In this document: positions 1 through 10,693 of the stretch, in pieces
How positions within the stretch are numbered: the stretch's first letter is position 1
Layout of the letters: every line of letters starts with the position of its first letter
Assembly: GCA_023055425.1 (NCBI GenBank)
Contig: JALGPY010000002.1
Coordinates: 153,150,845 to 153,214,844 of the forward strand
DNA length: 64,000 bases
From: Linanthus parryae
Lineage: Eukaryota > Streptophyta > Magnoliopsida > Ericales > Polemoniaceae
Direction: 5' to 3'
Program-made: the position numbers and the translations under genes
The notes under the pieces: model-generated
Seen by the model: only the letters and a program-made list of their open reading frames with translations
What the model was told of the DNA's origin: nothing
Database searches by the model: none

Positions 1-857
1 TCTAATTAGTTATTTAATTTAGAGTACGGTGCTGGAGGAAATATTTGATTGATTTAAGAATTGAAATAACATCTAAGCTAATATTTTTGTACCTTTTATT
101 TTAATAAATAGATATGGAGAAACTAGGCAATCTTTAGATCACCTAGGACTGTAAACAAATTCCGGTTCAGTTATGTAACACGTCAATCCTATTCCTGTTC
201 AGTCGGGTAATAGACTATGACAATATCCTGTCGGCCTCATGTCATTTTGCGTCTCGGTTGACTACAATCTCCTCTCGGTCTCATGTTGTCTACCGGTCCG
301 TTCTAGCAGAACATCCACTGGTACGATAACGGGTCCTGTCGGCCCAACGTTTCACGGAACAGTTGAATAATCCTACCGAATCTACCCACACTAAGGCCAA
401 TCCTAACACATCTCCTTTTAGGTCTCGGTGATTTGGGATTGTGTTCATACACTCTTCACAACTAGGTTAAGTCACCGTCGTGCACTTTCTAGTTAATTAA
501 CAAGTCCGGGTCGCGAATCCATTCTTGCTACGGATTAAGCACAGCGTATGAACATGTAACGAGAACAAAAATTAATATTAAGCAAACAATGATTCAAGAA
601 CAAACCCTAGCTTCAATGACTATCAAATCCTACACTAGCCGTGTCAATAGACCAGAATCATCAATATTATCATGAAACTAACAATTATTCATTGGATCAA
701 AGACAAACGCATGAGATAAAGACTTGATTCCGAAAAATCATTCGTCTACATAAACCCTAGGCTCTCATAGAGATGCGTAGCAAAACGTTTAGCTAATAAA
801 CTTTAACCAAACACAGTGCAATAGTTTCTCCATACAAATATTGAGAGATAAGAAGAA
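1..857 (-). mobile_element. Family B LTR, truncated copy (Athila-like, minus strand)
   Basis: Position 1 aligns with 11111 and the match runs to about 857/11968 with only scattered differences, so this is a second copy of the LTR at 11008-12675. The window start cuts off its PBS-side end. On the right it stops abruptly: where the complete copy continues with a CT-rich stretch, this copy switches to family A LTR sequence in the opposite orientation. About 700 bp of the LTR start (minus-strand sense) are therefore missing. No coding capacity is seen. Confidence 0.8.
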
Positions 858-859
858 AT

Positions 860-1920
860 CAAGGAGAGCAAGGAGACTTCATTGGGAGCAACCTCAATCA
901 AGGAGAAGAGCCCGGATCGCGCAAATCTTCACGATTTCTAGCGTTTGATCTATTTTCTCTCCTGTTTCTTGTATGAAATATCTAAACATCATGTTATATT
1001 TTGCTATGAGTAGCTAAACTCATACCTAGGAATCTATAGAGAGCCTAGGGTTTATGTTTTGAGGATTTTTTCCGGATTTTGGATGAACTTTCACGTTAGG
1101 TTTATGATTCTATGAAGATTGCTATGTTCTATTTCATGCTGAGTTCTTTCATTGACAAGCTAGAACTAGGATGTGTGATGTTGAGTATTTATTTCTCCAT
1201 GTAATCATGAACTAGGCTTAAAGATAATTTTTAGTAGTTAATTACTTGTTTATTGTGCTTAATCCTTAGTAACGTAGGAGTCATGACCCGAAATTACTAC
1301 ATAACTAGTGAGTGTGTGAAAGCAACTCTACCCTAGTTGGGATGAATAAATAAGGACATTCTTAATCAATTAAACTGAGAAGTGAGTTGAATAGGAATGG
1401 CTAGATGAGGGTAAATTCAGTAGGATGTAGTGAATTGTTCGTGAATAGTGGTCTAATAGGACATTATCCCTTATAATATCGTTAACCTACTAGAACACAC
1501 AAGTTGGTATACTTGTCCTGAGATGGAAAAATCATTACCGTTGTGTAGAACGACATGAGACCGATAGGTTATTGTCAATTCCATTACCCAGCTTAACTAA
1601 GTATGAATTGTCGTGTTAGAACATGAAATCCGGAATTGTCAAAACTACCCTAGGTGATCTATAGATTGCCTAGCTTTCTCTCCTCTTATTTAAATCAAAT
1701 CATTTAATTTGCGTTATATTACTACCATTTCTAGTCACTTGTTTGAGGGTGAAAACACTTCAAACTACAACCCTTTTTACTACATAGGTGAATTGAACTT
1801 AATTGATAAACTAGATCATAGTAGACACCTGCCCTTGGGTTCGATAACTCGGAGTCCAAAATACTCCACTTTATTTCTTGATTGTACACTTGCGCAGCAA
1901 CGCGTAGTTTACACGCGTCA
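860..1920 (+). mobile_element. Family A 5' LTR, 5'-truncated
   Basis: Direct repeat of 9571-10633 with small differences. It ends in CGCGTCA immediately before the spacer and PBS, as expected for the 3' end of a 5' LTR. Compared with the complete copy at 8987-10633 it lacks roughly the first 585 bp, which carry the TGATAAT terminus. The missing part is replaced by family B LTR sequence joined at a short shared ATCA. Confidence 0.85.
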
Positions 1921-1926
1921 AGTTTT

Positions 1927-1943
1927 TGGCGCCGTTGCCGGGG
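1927..1943 (+). promoter_or_regulatory. Family A primer-binding site (tRNA-Asp)
   Basis: TGGCGCCGTTGCCGGGG is the exact reverse complement of the 3' end of plant tRNA-Asp(GUC) including CCA. It lies six bases after the LTR end. Use of tRNA-Asp is known for Athila-type Ty3/gypsy elements. Confidence 0.9.
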
Positions 1944-2147
1944 AAGGCATTGGTTACTATTCTAGTTTAGCAATTAGTTTAATTTACCTTTCTCTTTTTG
2001 TTATTATTTCTCTGATTTCTGATTCGTCTTCTGAATTGTGTTGCAGGTTCTCAGTGTATCCATCGGATCTTCAGAGACCTTGTGCCCTCACTTGAAGACC
2101 TAGAGCACTTATTCTGGACTCTGAGAAGAGGTCCAAGACAAATCGCA
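1944..2147 (+). other. Family A untranslated leader
   Basis: Spacer between the PBS and the gag ATG. It is T-rich, with a TTGCAG that could serve as a splice acceptor but is not proven. The block just before gag (CAGAGACCTTGTG, about 2071-2083) is also present before the gag of family C near 16580, which supports common descent. Confidence 0.6.
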
Positions 2148-3221
2148 ATGGGTGAGCAATTGACTAACGCTCAACTGAACCAGAAGTTGACTAAAATTCA
2201 AGTGAAGCTTGATGAGCAGAAGAACCTGATGCTCTACAATAATTCGGGCCAAGCTTTGGTGGAGAAGTTTCAGTCAACTCAGAGAGGACACAAGCCAGCT
2301 ATTGTAGTGCCAACCATTCAGGATGAGCACTTTGATTTGAAGCCTGCCACCATCACCACAGTGGAGAATCAGTTCCAGTACTATGGAAACAGGGATGAAA
2401 ACCCAAATGACTTCATTGGGAAGTTTGATGCCTACATCAACACAGTGAAGTACAAGAACGTCACTAATGAGACCCTGAAGCTGATTCTTTTTCCTTATTG
2501 TCTGAAGGGTGCGGTAGAGAAGTGGCTAAAGTCGAGGGAGCCAGAATCGATCACCACATGGGAGCAGTGCGTTGATGAGTTCATGAGCAAGTTCTACCCC
2601 ACTCAACGTGTCATAGGTTTACAGGAAGAGATCCTTGGTATTCAGCAGCATGCTGATGAGACGGTTGTTGATGCATGGGACCGGTTTATGGGGACGATAC
2701 ACAAGTGTCCTAATCATAAATTCGGCGAATACAAGATTCTTCAGGTCTTCTATCATGGCCTGGATTGTCCCAACCATGATTTGATGAACAGGGAAGCAGG
2801 AGGTAACTTTCTTTACAGGGTTGACAAGGATGGAGCATATGCTTTGATGAAGCAAATAGAGAAACAGGATGCGCAATTCTATGACTCTAGGAGGTTGTCC
2901 AAGCTTCATGAACCGAAGAACGATGAGTGGAAAGATGGGATTACAAAGATGGTATCTGACATGGCGAAGCATGTGTATCAAGATAAGAAGACTGTGTATG
3001 CAGTAGAGGAGCAAGAGTTTGATGCATCTTTGAATCAAGCTGCTAATGAGGATATTAGCTATGTGGGGGCACAGGGACAGCGCAACTGGAATCAGGGGAA
3101 CTATAGACCAGGGACTAGAGATCATCCAGGATTCAGGTATGGAGATCAGTTCGGAGCTTCATATGTACCCGGTTTTCAGCACAAGCACCTGCGCCAGCTG
3201 CTCAGGCACCACCACCATTAG
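2148..3221 (+). pseudogene. gag: Family A Gag polyprotein, frame broken near its C-terminus
   Basis: Capsid-type Gag of an Athila-like Ty3/gypsy element, which would form the particle that packages element RNA. The start at MGEQ is chosen because family C has ATG in the same place in good Kozak context; the frame is open upstream but without an ATG. Visible landmarks are a FDLKPATI segment, then LILFPYCLKGAVEKWLKS, ITTWEQCVDEFMSKFYP, WDRFMGTIHKCPNH and FYHGL, which follow the usual retrotransposon Gag order. A frameshift near 3180 replaces an Ala/Pro-rich linker with a His-rich tail and a stop. The proper frame resumes and continues at 3242. No CCHC zinc knuckle was found. Confidence 0.85.
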
Positions 3222-3442
3222 CTACAGGCCAGAATGTTGAGATGGTAGATCTCAAGAATATGATGTATCATATGGGCAAGAATGTGAATAACTTCACTTC
3301 TCAGATGGAGACATTGACAGCTGATTTGCACATCACGAAGACCTCGCTTAGTAACTTGGAGGTGCAGGTAGGACATATTGCCACTCAACTCTCAGCTAGA
3401 GCACCAGGGTCTTTGCCGTCCGATACCGAGAATGTGCGCTAG
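3181..3442 (+). pseudogene. Family A Gag C-terminal coiled-coil segment
   Basis: Continuation of gag after the frameshift: an Ala/Pro/Gln-rich linker followed by about 60 residues beginning MVDLKNMMYHMGKN, rich in regularly spaced Leu/Met/Ile and probably coiled-coil (QVGHIATQLSAR). It ends at TAG (3440-3442). The next codon onwards, in the same frame, is the protease region, so a single stop separates the two. A similar coiled coil is the core of the small ORF in the family D array. Confidence 0.7.
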
Positions 3443-4219
3443 GTGAACGCCATAACTACCTGCAGTGGGATTGTTCTTGATGAACCCCCATATACTAGCC
3501 ACGCTAGAGCTGAAGCCTCGAAGGCTAGGGAGCATGAGGTCTTTGACAAGACCCCTGTCATGATCCCCCAATCAAAGGGCGTGACTCCACATATTGATGA
3601 AGAGGTAACACCACCACCACCTTCTATGTCTAAGAATCTTCTGTATCCTCTTAAAGAAATAAATAATAAAGATGATTCTGAGGAGTACAAGAGGTTTTTG
3701 TCCATTTTCTCTAAATTGCATATCAATGTTCCATTGATTGAGGCAGTCAAGATGATGCCTGAATATGCCAAGTTTATGAAGGATGCAATTTCAGGAAAGA
3801 GGGGGGTGCTAGACTTTGAGAGAGTTGATTTGACTGAGCAGGTGAGCTCATGTGCTTTGCATGGATTGTCGGAAAAACAGAAGGATCCGGGAAGCTTTGT
3901 GTTAGAAGCTAACTTGGGAGGAGCCTACACGGGGCAGGCCCTATATGATTTGGGGGCTAGTGTCAACTTAATGCCACTTTCAGTCTTTCAGAAGCTGGGA
4001 GTGCAAGCTCGTTCCACGTGGATCAACCTTCAGTTTGCTGAAAAGTCTTGCAAGAGGGCATACGGTGTGGTGGAGGACATGCTAGTTAAGGTAGGGAATT
4101 CGATTATCCCTGCTGATTTTGTGATACTAGAGATGCCTGTGGGAGATGTTCCGATCATCTTAGGTAGGCCTTTCTTGGCTACCGGTCGGACTCTCATTGA
4201 TGTTGAGAACGGGAATTGA
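3443..4219 (+). pseudogene. Family A retroviral-type aspartic protease
   Basis: Pepsin-fold protease that would cleave the Gag polyprotein. The N-terminal half is a variable linker. The protease core follows, with an active-site motif DLGASVNLMPLSVFQKLG near residue 169 (DLGAS in place of DTGAS, as usual in Athila/Tat elements), then GVVEDMLVKV and the flap/C-terminal motif ILGRPFLATGRTLIDVENG. The frame ends in TGA directly after this, while the expected continuation is one reading frame away at 4216. There is no in-frame ATG at the very start, so it depends on reading through from gag. Confidence 0.85.
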
Positions 4220-4446
4220 TCATGAGGATCAATGATGCGTGGGAGACCTTCTGGGTTTCTAAGGCGACTCCACATCAGTCTCATGAGAAGACACAGATTC
4301 CAGTGGTCGTGCAGTCAGTGCACAAGAGTTCTGAGGTGGTTCATGTTGAGCCACCGGATTCAAAAGCTAAAGTTCATAGAGTTGTGTTGAGGATCCAGCA
4401 TAGGAAGCTGGATGAGATGGCACGAGGTGCCAAGCCACCTGTTTAG
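4216..4446 (+). pseudogene. Family A short post-protease remnant
   Basis: About 76 codons beginning IMRIND, which continue the protease frame after a shift. The start resembles the strand that follows protease in Athila elements; the rest (RIQHRKLDEMARGAKPPV) is not recognisable as reverse transcriptase. It stops just before the conserved stem-loop block at 4455-4515. Reverse transcriptase, RNase H and integrase, normally encoded here, are absent. Confidence 0.5.
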
Positions 4447-4454
4447 GGGCATTA

Positions 4455-4515
4455 AGGTAACTGGGTCGGGCCGTCGATCTTAAATTACAAGCGCTGATTG
4501 GGAGGCAACCCAATT
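4455..4515 (+). promoter_or_regulatory. Conserved stem-loop block after the coding region (family A)
   Basis: A stretch containing GGTAACTGGGT, TTAAATTACAAG and a hairpin TTGGG-AGGCAA-CCCAA (4498-4513). The same block, with the hairpin, occurs in every family D unit on the minus strand (for example 23880-23942). Conservation across diverged families in an untranslated position suggests a structured RNA or cis signal; the role is unknown. Confidence 0.6.
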
Positions 4516-4998
4516 TAGGTAGTCATATTTGTTTTTCGTATTCTGTTTTTGATATTCGTACTTGATTGAGAGATGTGAGAGAGATCGGTTTAATATTTTC
4601 CATGAGTGTGCAGGACACAAGTACCGAAGACCCTTCGGATTCCCCTTCTTGATGCATGTGCATGACTTTGCACGCAAAACGAGGCCCAACGAGCAAAGAG
4701 AGGCTACTCGAGGTCGAGGAGTAGCTATTTATTAAATGATTATATTTTCAGCTCGTTGTGGCCCGTATTTGCACGCATCGGAATCTGAAGAGGAATGAAA
4801 GCAAACACAAGTTTAAAGGGACTCGATTCGCGTGCTAGAGAGCAATTTTGGAGATGAGATGAAAAATTCCCCGGACTTTGGGAATTTTCCAGTCAACATT
4901 GGATTCTACATTCAATGAAGAGTTCGTGAGGCCGAGAATCGAAGGAATCGAACATCGGACAAAGAAACTAGAGCAAAAACAAAATCCGGTTAGTCCCA

Positions 4999-5050
4999 GG
5001 GCATTTCGGGCCAAAATCAATTAATCAATTTATTTTGGCCCGAAATGCCC
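4999..5050. repeat. Perfect 19-bp inverted repeat with 14-bp loop
   Basis: The arm GGGCATTTCGGGCCAAAAT at 4999-5017 has its exact reverse complement at 5032-5050. Half-sites recur in the near-palindromes just downstream. Confidence 0.9.
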
Positions 5051-5102
5051 CTTTATTTCGGACCTAAATAAAAAGAGGCCACTGTTGTGAAATTTTAAAA
5101 AT

Positions 5103-5184
5103 ATTTCGGGCCGAAATGCTTTTCATTTCGCGCCGAAATACTCAGTATTTGGGCCGAAATCAAAAGCATTTCGGGCCGAAATGC
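5103..5184. repeat. Cluster of four ATTTCGGGCCGAAAT-like palindromes
   Basis: Near-palindromic 14-19-mers at 5103-5117, 5125-5139, 5147-5160 and 5166-5184, each built on a TTCGGGCCGAA core. They share half-sites with the inverted repeat at 4999-5050. Confidence 0.8.
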
Positions 5185-5772
5185 TCTAACCTGACAGCCT
5201 CACTTATTGAGGGCATTTTGGTATTTTGGGGCTATTCTTTAATGCAAAAACCGGGTTTTAACCCTCCTACACCCCAATTTCGGATCAAATACGCCCTCTT
5301 TAATCTTCTTCCTCTCAAACTCTCAAGAACAATCACACACACAAAATCAAAAACATCTCCAAATTCAAAACTTGGGGGGGGGGGGGTTTGCTCCTTGCAT
5401 ACTTGCTATCAACATTAAGTCTTGGAGTTTTGAGAGATAGTGCACAGTTTGAGTGTGGGGGAAAACAAAGAGGAAGAGCTCCAAGAACAAAGATTTTCCG
5501 ATTCGCATACTTGGAGTAGGATTTGGCCTTAGCTCAAGAAGAGACTTGTGACGGGGACACCGAGGAGCTTAAGGAGGTACTCTTTCCTTCACTTGCTCGT
5601 GTTTCCGAAAAATTTGGTACAATTTTCTCTCTCTCGGCTTTAATTCTTGCTTAGGCACTCCTAGGGCTTAATTTTCTCGCAATTTATACGTGTTCATTGC
5701 TTGTACCCTGGGTTACTTGGTGTAGTTCACAGCTAAAATTCACGAGCACTCATTTTTATTTTTCATATCACT

Positions 5773-6960
5773 ATGTCTACATCTAGGAATGTTAATAAGA
5801 GGAGCGGGGTATTGTTCTTGATGACCAACCGATCTTCAACCCTGAGGAAGATGTAGTTATGAGTGAGGGGGAGGAAGAAGTGAACGAGGGAGACGGGTTA
5901 GGGAAACGCCGTCAGGTTCCGCCGTCTCCAATTCGTTATGAGTTGTACCAGGTTATGCCTCCAATCCCTACGATAGGAACTCGAGGCGCAACACCTAAGG
6001 ATGTAGACCTTAAGGCTATATGTAGTACCAAATTCTGCAGCTTCAGGTTTGTTAGTGCAAACGCCCACAAGGAGTATTGCACCGACAAGTTTCTGAAGAG
6101 GGAAGGGACTTCTGAAAACCCTTCCCGCTACACCCTAAGATGCCCTAACAACTTAAGGACCTCTTGAACTTCAAGCCCCTAAAATAAGGGACTTGTGCCT
6201 ACCATGAGACCATCTGGAGAGCTGATGTTGTTGAGGTCGTGAGCGTCTTTTGCTTTGAGGGGGTGCCTGGGGCGGGATGGAGTGAGACCCCCCGTACTAG
6301 AGTGGAACGTTTTTAGGAGGGTCGTTCTTCCACATGCGAGGTGGTTGTGCGAACTTCTTGAGAACTAGGTTGTGGGCGTCACTGCTCAACCCACTTACTC
6401 CTTCCATCTTTGCACCATGGCCTACTGTTTGTGGACCGGGAAGAGGATTAACATCCCCTACTTCATTTATTTCTCTATTATGGATAAGACCCGTCCTAAT
6501 AACCGTGGATCTGCCGGCCACACTTTCCTTCTCCTAAAGCTAGCAAAAGATGCTAGCTCAGATTTGAAGGGTCTAGTTTATGACCTATCTAAAAAGAACA
6601 ATGGAGAGCGTAAGTGGGAGAAAGTACCCAACCCCCTGAGAGCCCCAGAGCCTGTTGATCCCACACACCCTAGTGAGGTGAGTACCTCTAGTTCTAGCTC
6701 TAGAATTGAGAGTCAGTGACCCATATCACCCACTTGCTAAGCAGCAGAGACTGCAAGCAGATGTTGAGAGAGCTAGGGAGAGGAGACATTTTGAGCACAT
6801 CCGTAGTAGTCAACGCCAGCGGGGCCGCGGTATGGAGTCACTTAGCTATGACTGTGCCTATCAGGGTGCATGGATTCAGGACTTGGCTGTGGCGGCCAAT
6901 TTCCAGTTGCAGCACCCGCCTACCTACGATGAATTGTTCCATTACCAGTCTGATGTGTAA
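5773..6960 (+). pseudogene. Family A decayed accessory ORF (plant-transposon-protein-like)
   Basis: A coding remnant downstream of the gag-protease region. It starts at MSTSRN (5773), shifts frame before an acidic SEGEEEVNEGDG segment (5859 onwards), and passes through a segment with KFCSFRFVSANAHKEY. A stretch with several stops follows (6167-6370), then a segment with CLWTGKRINI and GHTFLLLKLAKD, a Ser-rich tract, and a last frame with coiled-coil-like RLQADVERARERRHFEHI ending at 6960. The arrangement recalls the accessory proteins of plant Athila/LARD elements often annotated as putative plant transposon protein; that assignment is by eye and moderate. At least three shifts or stops make it non-functional as it stands. 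Confidence 0.45.
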
Positions 6961-8973
6961 CCAGAGTCGAGTCCAGACCCCCCAGTCACTGAGGACGAGC
7001 GGGGCCGCTTTGACTAGACCCACCGACCCTGCATTTGAGCAGCCGAGTCCTCTTGATTTATTCTATCTTTCGTTGAGGACAACAAAGCGCTTAAGTGTGG
7101 GGGAGTTTTTAGCTATCCTCTAGTTGGCCATTGCATAGCCTTGTTACATGTAGTTTAGAGAGTCAAGGTTGCATGTAGGTGTCGAGTCGGTTAGTTTTGC
7201 ATGTGCACGTTTATTTTATGCATTGTATATATAATTGTTGCAATTTTATTTATTGAGTCCAGCTACCCTTATTTTGTTGGTTAGTCGAGTTGGCCAGTTA
7301 CATATAGTGTCGAAAAAAAAATTAAAAAAACAAGAAAATCCTAAAAATTGTTTTTTTTTTAGAATGAAGAGAGTAAGCATGGAGAGGGATTAATGATAGT
7401 ATTCCCTAGGTAGTATGAAAATCTGAGGTGCGGTAGACGCGAGAATCTGGAGTAGGAAGGCTATAGGGCTAATGCACTCGAGAATTGTGAGTAGCTGTCT
7501 CTCGAACTAGTTATCCTACTAGCTCTACACCAACGTCACTTAGGTAGTCGTCAACCCTCCTCGTAGTGGTAACGGAATAGCTGTGCGAGTGATTTTATGG
7601 GGACCTCACGTCCCGTATCCATCGCCTAGGTCCACTAGTTACCCAATTTGATCCATTTACCCCTTTTTATTCACAGCCTCAAGCCTAGGAAGCCATTCCT
7701 TGTGACTTTCATCACTAGTTTGAATGGTCCCTTCCTATGCATCATGATAGAGGGAGTTGAGTTAGGGAGGTTCGATAAGGGTGAGCTGATTTGATACCTC
7801 TTGAGTGTATTTTCTTACATGTCATCTTTTGAGGGGATGTGAGGGTGAGATAGAGACGGTAGCACACATCGGTGTGGCGGTGAGTCGTGTCCATACATCA
7901 CGATCACAGGTGGAGTGCCGTAGTGCGTGATACTTTCTCCGCACGATAGTGGGTGGGGTTGGTTGATCTTATAGGAGGACGTGCTTGTGCTTCATTTACA
8001 TTTTTTACATCTTAGGTGATGAGGAAAATTGCTTGGAAAAGAGCGTTTATACATTGACTACCGGGTTCGAGATATGGTTTACATTGAGTGTGGGGGTGTC
8101 GACATATATTGATTACATGGTTGATTTGGCACATTTCATCCCCACGTTATCTATTGTGATATTTGATCACCTTGGATAGTACTATCGTTTTGGTGGCTCC
8201 ATGTGCTAATTGTTGAATTGATAAAAACAGAGAAAAGAAAAAAAGAAAAAAAAAAGAAAATTGAAAGTTAAATGGAATAGGGAGCCAAAAATTGAACTTC
8301 ATGAAGACCGAGGAGATGAGCTATGAGTTTTGTTTACTTCTTCACATTTGTGGCCGCGAGAACGGCGTTGCACCAAGATTGAGGGAATGAGGGCCGGAGT
8401 AGTTAGTTCGGTGGGGTTCCTTGGATTTTGGTGAGGGAGTGTGAGAATGGGTTTGGTGAGTTATATCATGACTTCTAGGACTGCGCTTCTAAATATCCTA
8501 TCCTACCCGTCCTAAGCCATCAACAATTGAAACCCATGGATAAATAGCTCGGATGGTAAGTGCTAGGGATACGTTTGATGAGTGTGCGGAAGCAATTTAT
8601 TTTGCGTTCGTGCCTGTTTTGTCTGACGAAACTGGTCGCAAGTTCTACCGATCACCAAAGTTATATAATCTTCTAGGGGATGTGAGAGCCTTATGACATG
8701 CCGGTTTGTTCTTTGAGATTTCCCAATCTCTAACTAAAAATAAAAAAATGTGTTCTTTAATTCCTTGCATTGTACATACTTGCGTTGCATTGTACATATC
8801 ATGTAGTTTGCATAGTCTTGTCTTTGTGTATTGAGTCGCGAGTCGTGTTGGCTAGCGGAAAGTGAAGTATGCAAAGCAGTGGGGTATGAATTGGTTTGGT
8901 TGTGGTATGTATGCAATGTCTCAAGTGTGGGGGTTTTGTGCTTCATTGTTGCTCGAGACGAGCAAGAGAGTAA
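6961..8973 (+). other. Family A 3' non-coding region
   Basis: About 2 kb without coding signal but with blocks shared with family D (read on its minus strand). These are CGTTGAGGACAAC plus a GTGTGGGGG motif (about 7071-7102), a block around TAGGTAGTCG...CTCGTAGTGG (about 7538-7570), GTGTGGGGGTGTCGACAT (8088-8105), and an A-rich purine tract (8221-8265). A further GTGTGGGGG is at 8925-8933. This region seems to be under common descent and perhaps constraint rather than random filler. Confidence 0.6.
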
Positions 8974-8986
8974 GTGTGGGGAAGTT
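8974..8986 (+). promoter_or_regulatory. Family A polypurine tract
   Basis: GTGTGGGGAAGTT immediately before the TGATAAT start of the 3' LTR: the expected position of the plus-strand primer. Family D has a matching GTGTGGGGG run at the same place. Confidence 0.8.
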
Positions 8987-10633
8987 TGATAATGCCTTTT
9001 AGGAGCTATAATTCTTTAGCATTTACCACATGTTAATAGGTATTTGAGAGTGATTTGAGCCCAAAGTTAGATAATAAAGGTCGTTTTATCACTTGTTGCT
9101 CACCATGTGCTATATTGTTAGTCCGAGCGTTTTCTATGCATATTTCATTTTTATTTGTCAAATATAATCGCTTGGTATGTTTTTCATGTTTTCTTGGCAG
9201 GAACGAATGCTAATCGGTTGATAGGAGCATGGAGCGAACTTCGGAAACAACGGGAGCTCAAGTGGAGTAAAGAGGAGCCGATCTGGAGGAGATTGGATTA
9301 CCAGTTTGCTCTATTTTGATCCTATCCGGAGTTCTACAATTAATTTGGGGGTGAGACCAGTGCCAAATGAAAGTACACTCAGAGAGCTTTCGAACGATAG
9401 GTCACAGAGCTAAATCCGAGTTCGAACGAAGAAGTTATGGCCCGGCGAAGTCTGGAGCAGATTTCAGGGGGCTATTGTGTAATTACTGAAGACTTCTGTG
9501 GGTTATGATTGAAGGACGGCCTAGGGACGAAAAAAGACATCATTCACGCCAGGAGAGAGGCACGATCAATGAGGAGAGCAAGGAGACTTCATTGGGAGCA
9601 ACCTCAATCAAGGAGAAGAGCCCGGATCGCGCCAATCTTCACGATTTCTAGCGTTTGATCTATTTTCTCTCATGTTTCTTGTATGAAATATCTAAACATC
9701 ATGTTATATTTTGCTATGAGTAGCTAAACTCATACCTAGGCATCTATGGAGAGCCCAGGGTTATGTTTTGAGGATTTTTTCCGGATTTTGGATGAACTTT
9801 CATGTTAGGTTTAAAATTCTATGAAGATTGATATGTTCTATTTCATGTTGAGTTCTTTCATTGACAAGTTAGAACTAGGATGTGTGATGTTGAGTATTTA
9901 TTTCTCCATGTAATCATGAACTAGGCTTAAAGATAATTCTTAGTAGTTAATTACTTGTTTATTGTGCTTAATCCTTAGTAACGTAGGAGTCATGACCCGA
10001 AATTACTACATAACTAGTGAGTGTGTGAAAGCAAGTCTACCCTAGTTGGGATGAATAAGCAAGGACATTCTTAATCAATTAGACTGAGAAGTGAGTTGAA
10101 TAGGAATGGCTAGATGAGGGTAAATTCAGTAGGATGTAGTGAATTGTTCATGAATAGTGGTCTGATAGGACATTATCCCTGACAATATCGTTAACCTACT
10201 AGAACACATAGGTAGTATACTTGGCCTGAGAGGGACAAATCATTACCGTTGTGTAGAACGACATGAGACCGATAGGTAATTGTCAATTCCATTACCCAGC
10301 TTAACTAAGTATGAATTATCGTGTTAGAACATGAAATCCAGAATTGTCAAAACTACCCTAGGTGATCTATAGATTGCCTAGTTTTTTCTCATATGATTTA
10401 CATCAAATCATTTAATTTGAGTTATTTTACTACCATTTCTAGTCACTTGTTTGAGGGTGAAAACACTTCAAACTACAACCCTTTTTACCGGTTACTTAGG
10501 TGAATTGAATTTAATTGATAAACTAGATACATGGTAGACACCTTCCCTTGGGTTCGATTACTCGGAGTCCAAAATACTCCATTTTATTACTTGACCGTAC
10601 ACTTGCGCAGCAACGCGTAGTTTACACGCGTCA
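8987..10633 (+). mobile_element. Family A complete 3' LTR
   Basis: 1647 bp, beginning TGATAATGCC directly after the PPT and ending CGCGTCA. The second half matches 860-1920. Like the B, C and D LTRs it contains a GCGTTTTC-type block and a GGCAGGAA/GACAGGAA-type block in its first third, and it shows a hairpin-like start (TGATAATGCC...GGAGCTAT). Confidence 0.9.
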
Positions 10634-10693
10634 AGTTTTTGGCGCCGTTGCCGGGGAAGGAATTGGTTACTATTCTAGTTTAGCGATTAGTTT
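10634..10693 (+). mobile_element. Second family A PBS and leader fragment after the 3' LTR
   Basis: After the 3' LTR the sequence continues exactly as after the 5' LTR: spacer, PBS (10640-10656, identical 17-mer) and about 40 bp of leader, then breaks off at 10693. A simple insertion would show host flank here. The LTR must therefore once have been followed by another internal region, as in an LTR-int-LTR-int tandem or a recombinant. Confidence 0.85.

Larger units (their letters stand above)
4516..5772 (+). other. Family A internal non-coding region
   Basis: No plausible coding frame. It contains a perfect 19-bp inverted repeat (4999-5017 / 5032-5050), a cluster of short near-palindromes (5103-5184), a run of 13 G (5374-5386) and a GTGTGGGGG motif (5453-5461). 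The CT- and AC-rich stretch at about 5290-5360 resembles a plant transcript leader, so an internal promoter for the downstream accessory ORF is possible but not shown. Confidence 0.5.

Noticed and set aside
2619..3125. 168-codon minus-strand frame opposite family A gag
   Set aside because: The plus strand reads as conserved Gag with recognisable motifs; the minus frame is its shadow.
5374..5386. Run of 13 G as a quadruplex or functional site
   Set aside because: A single homopolymer run in a decayed element; length may also be a sequencing artefact. No supporting pattern of four G-runs.
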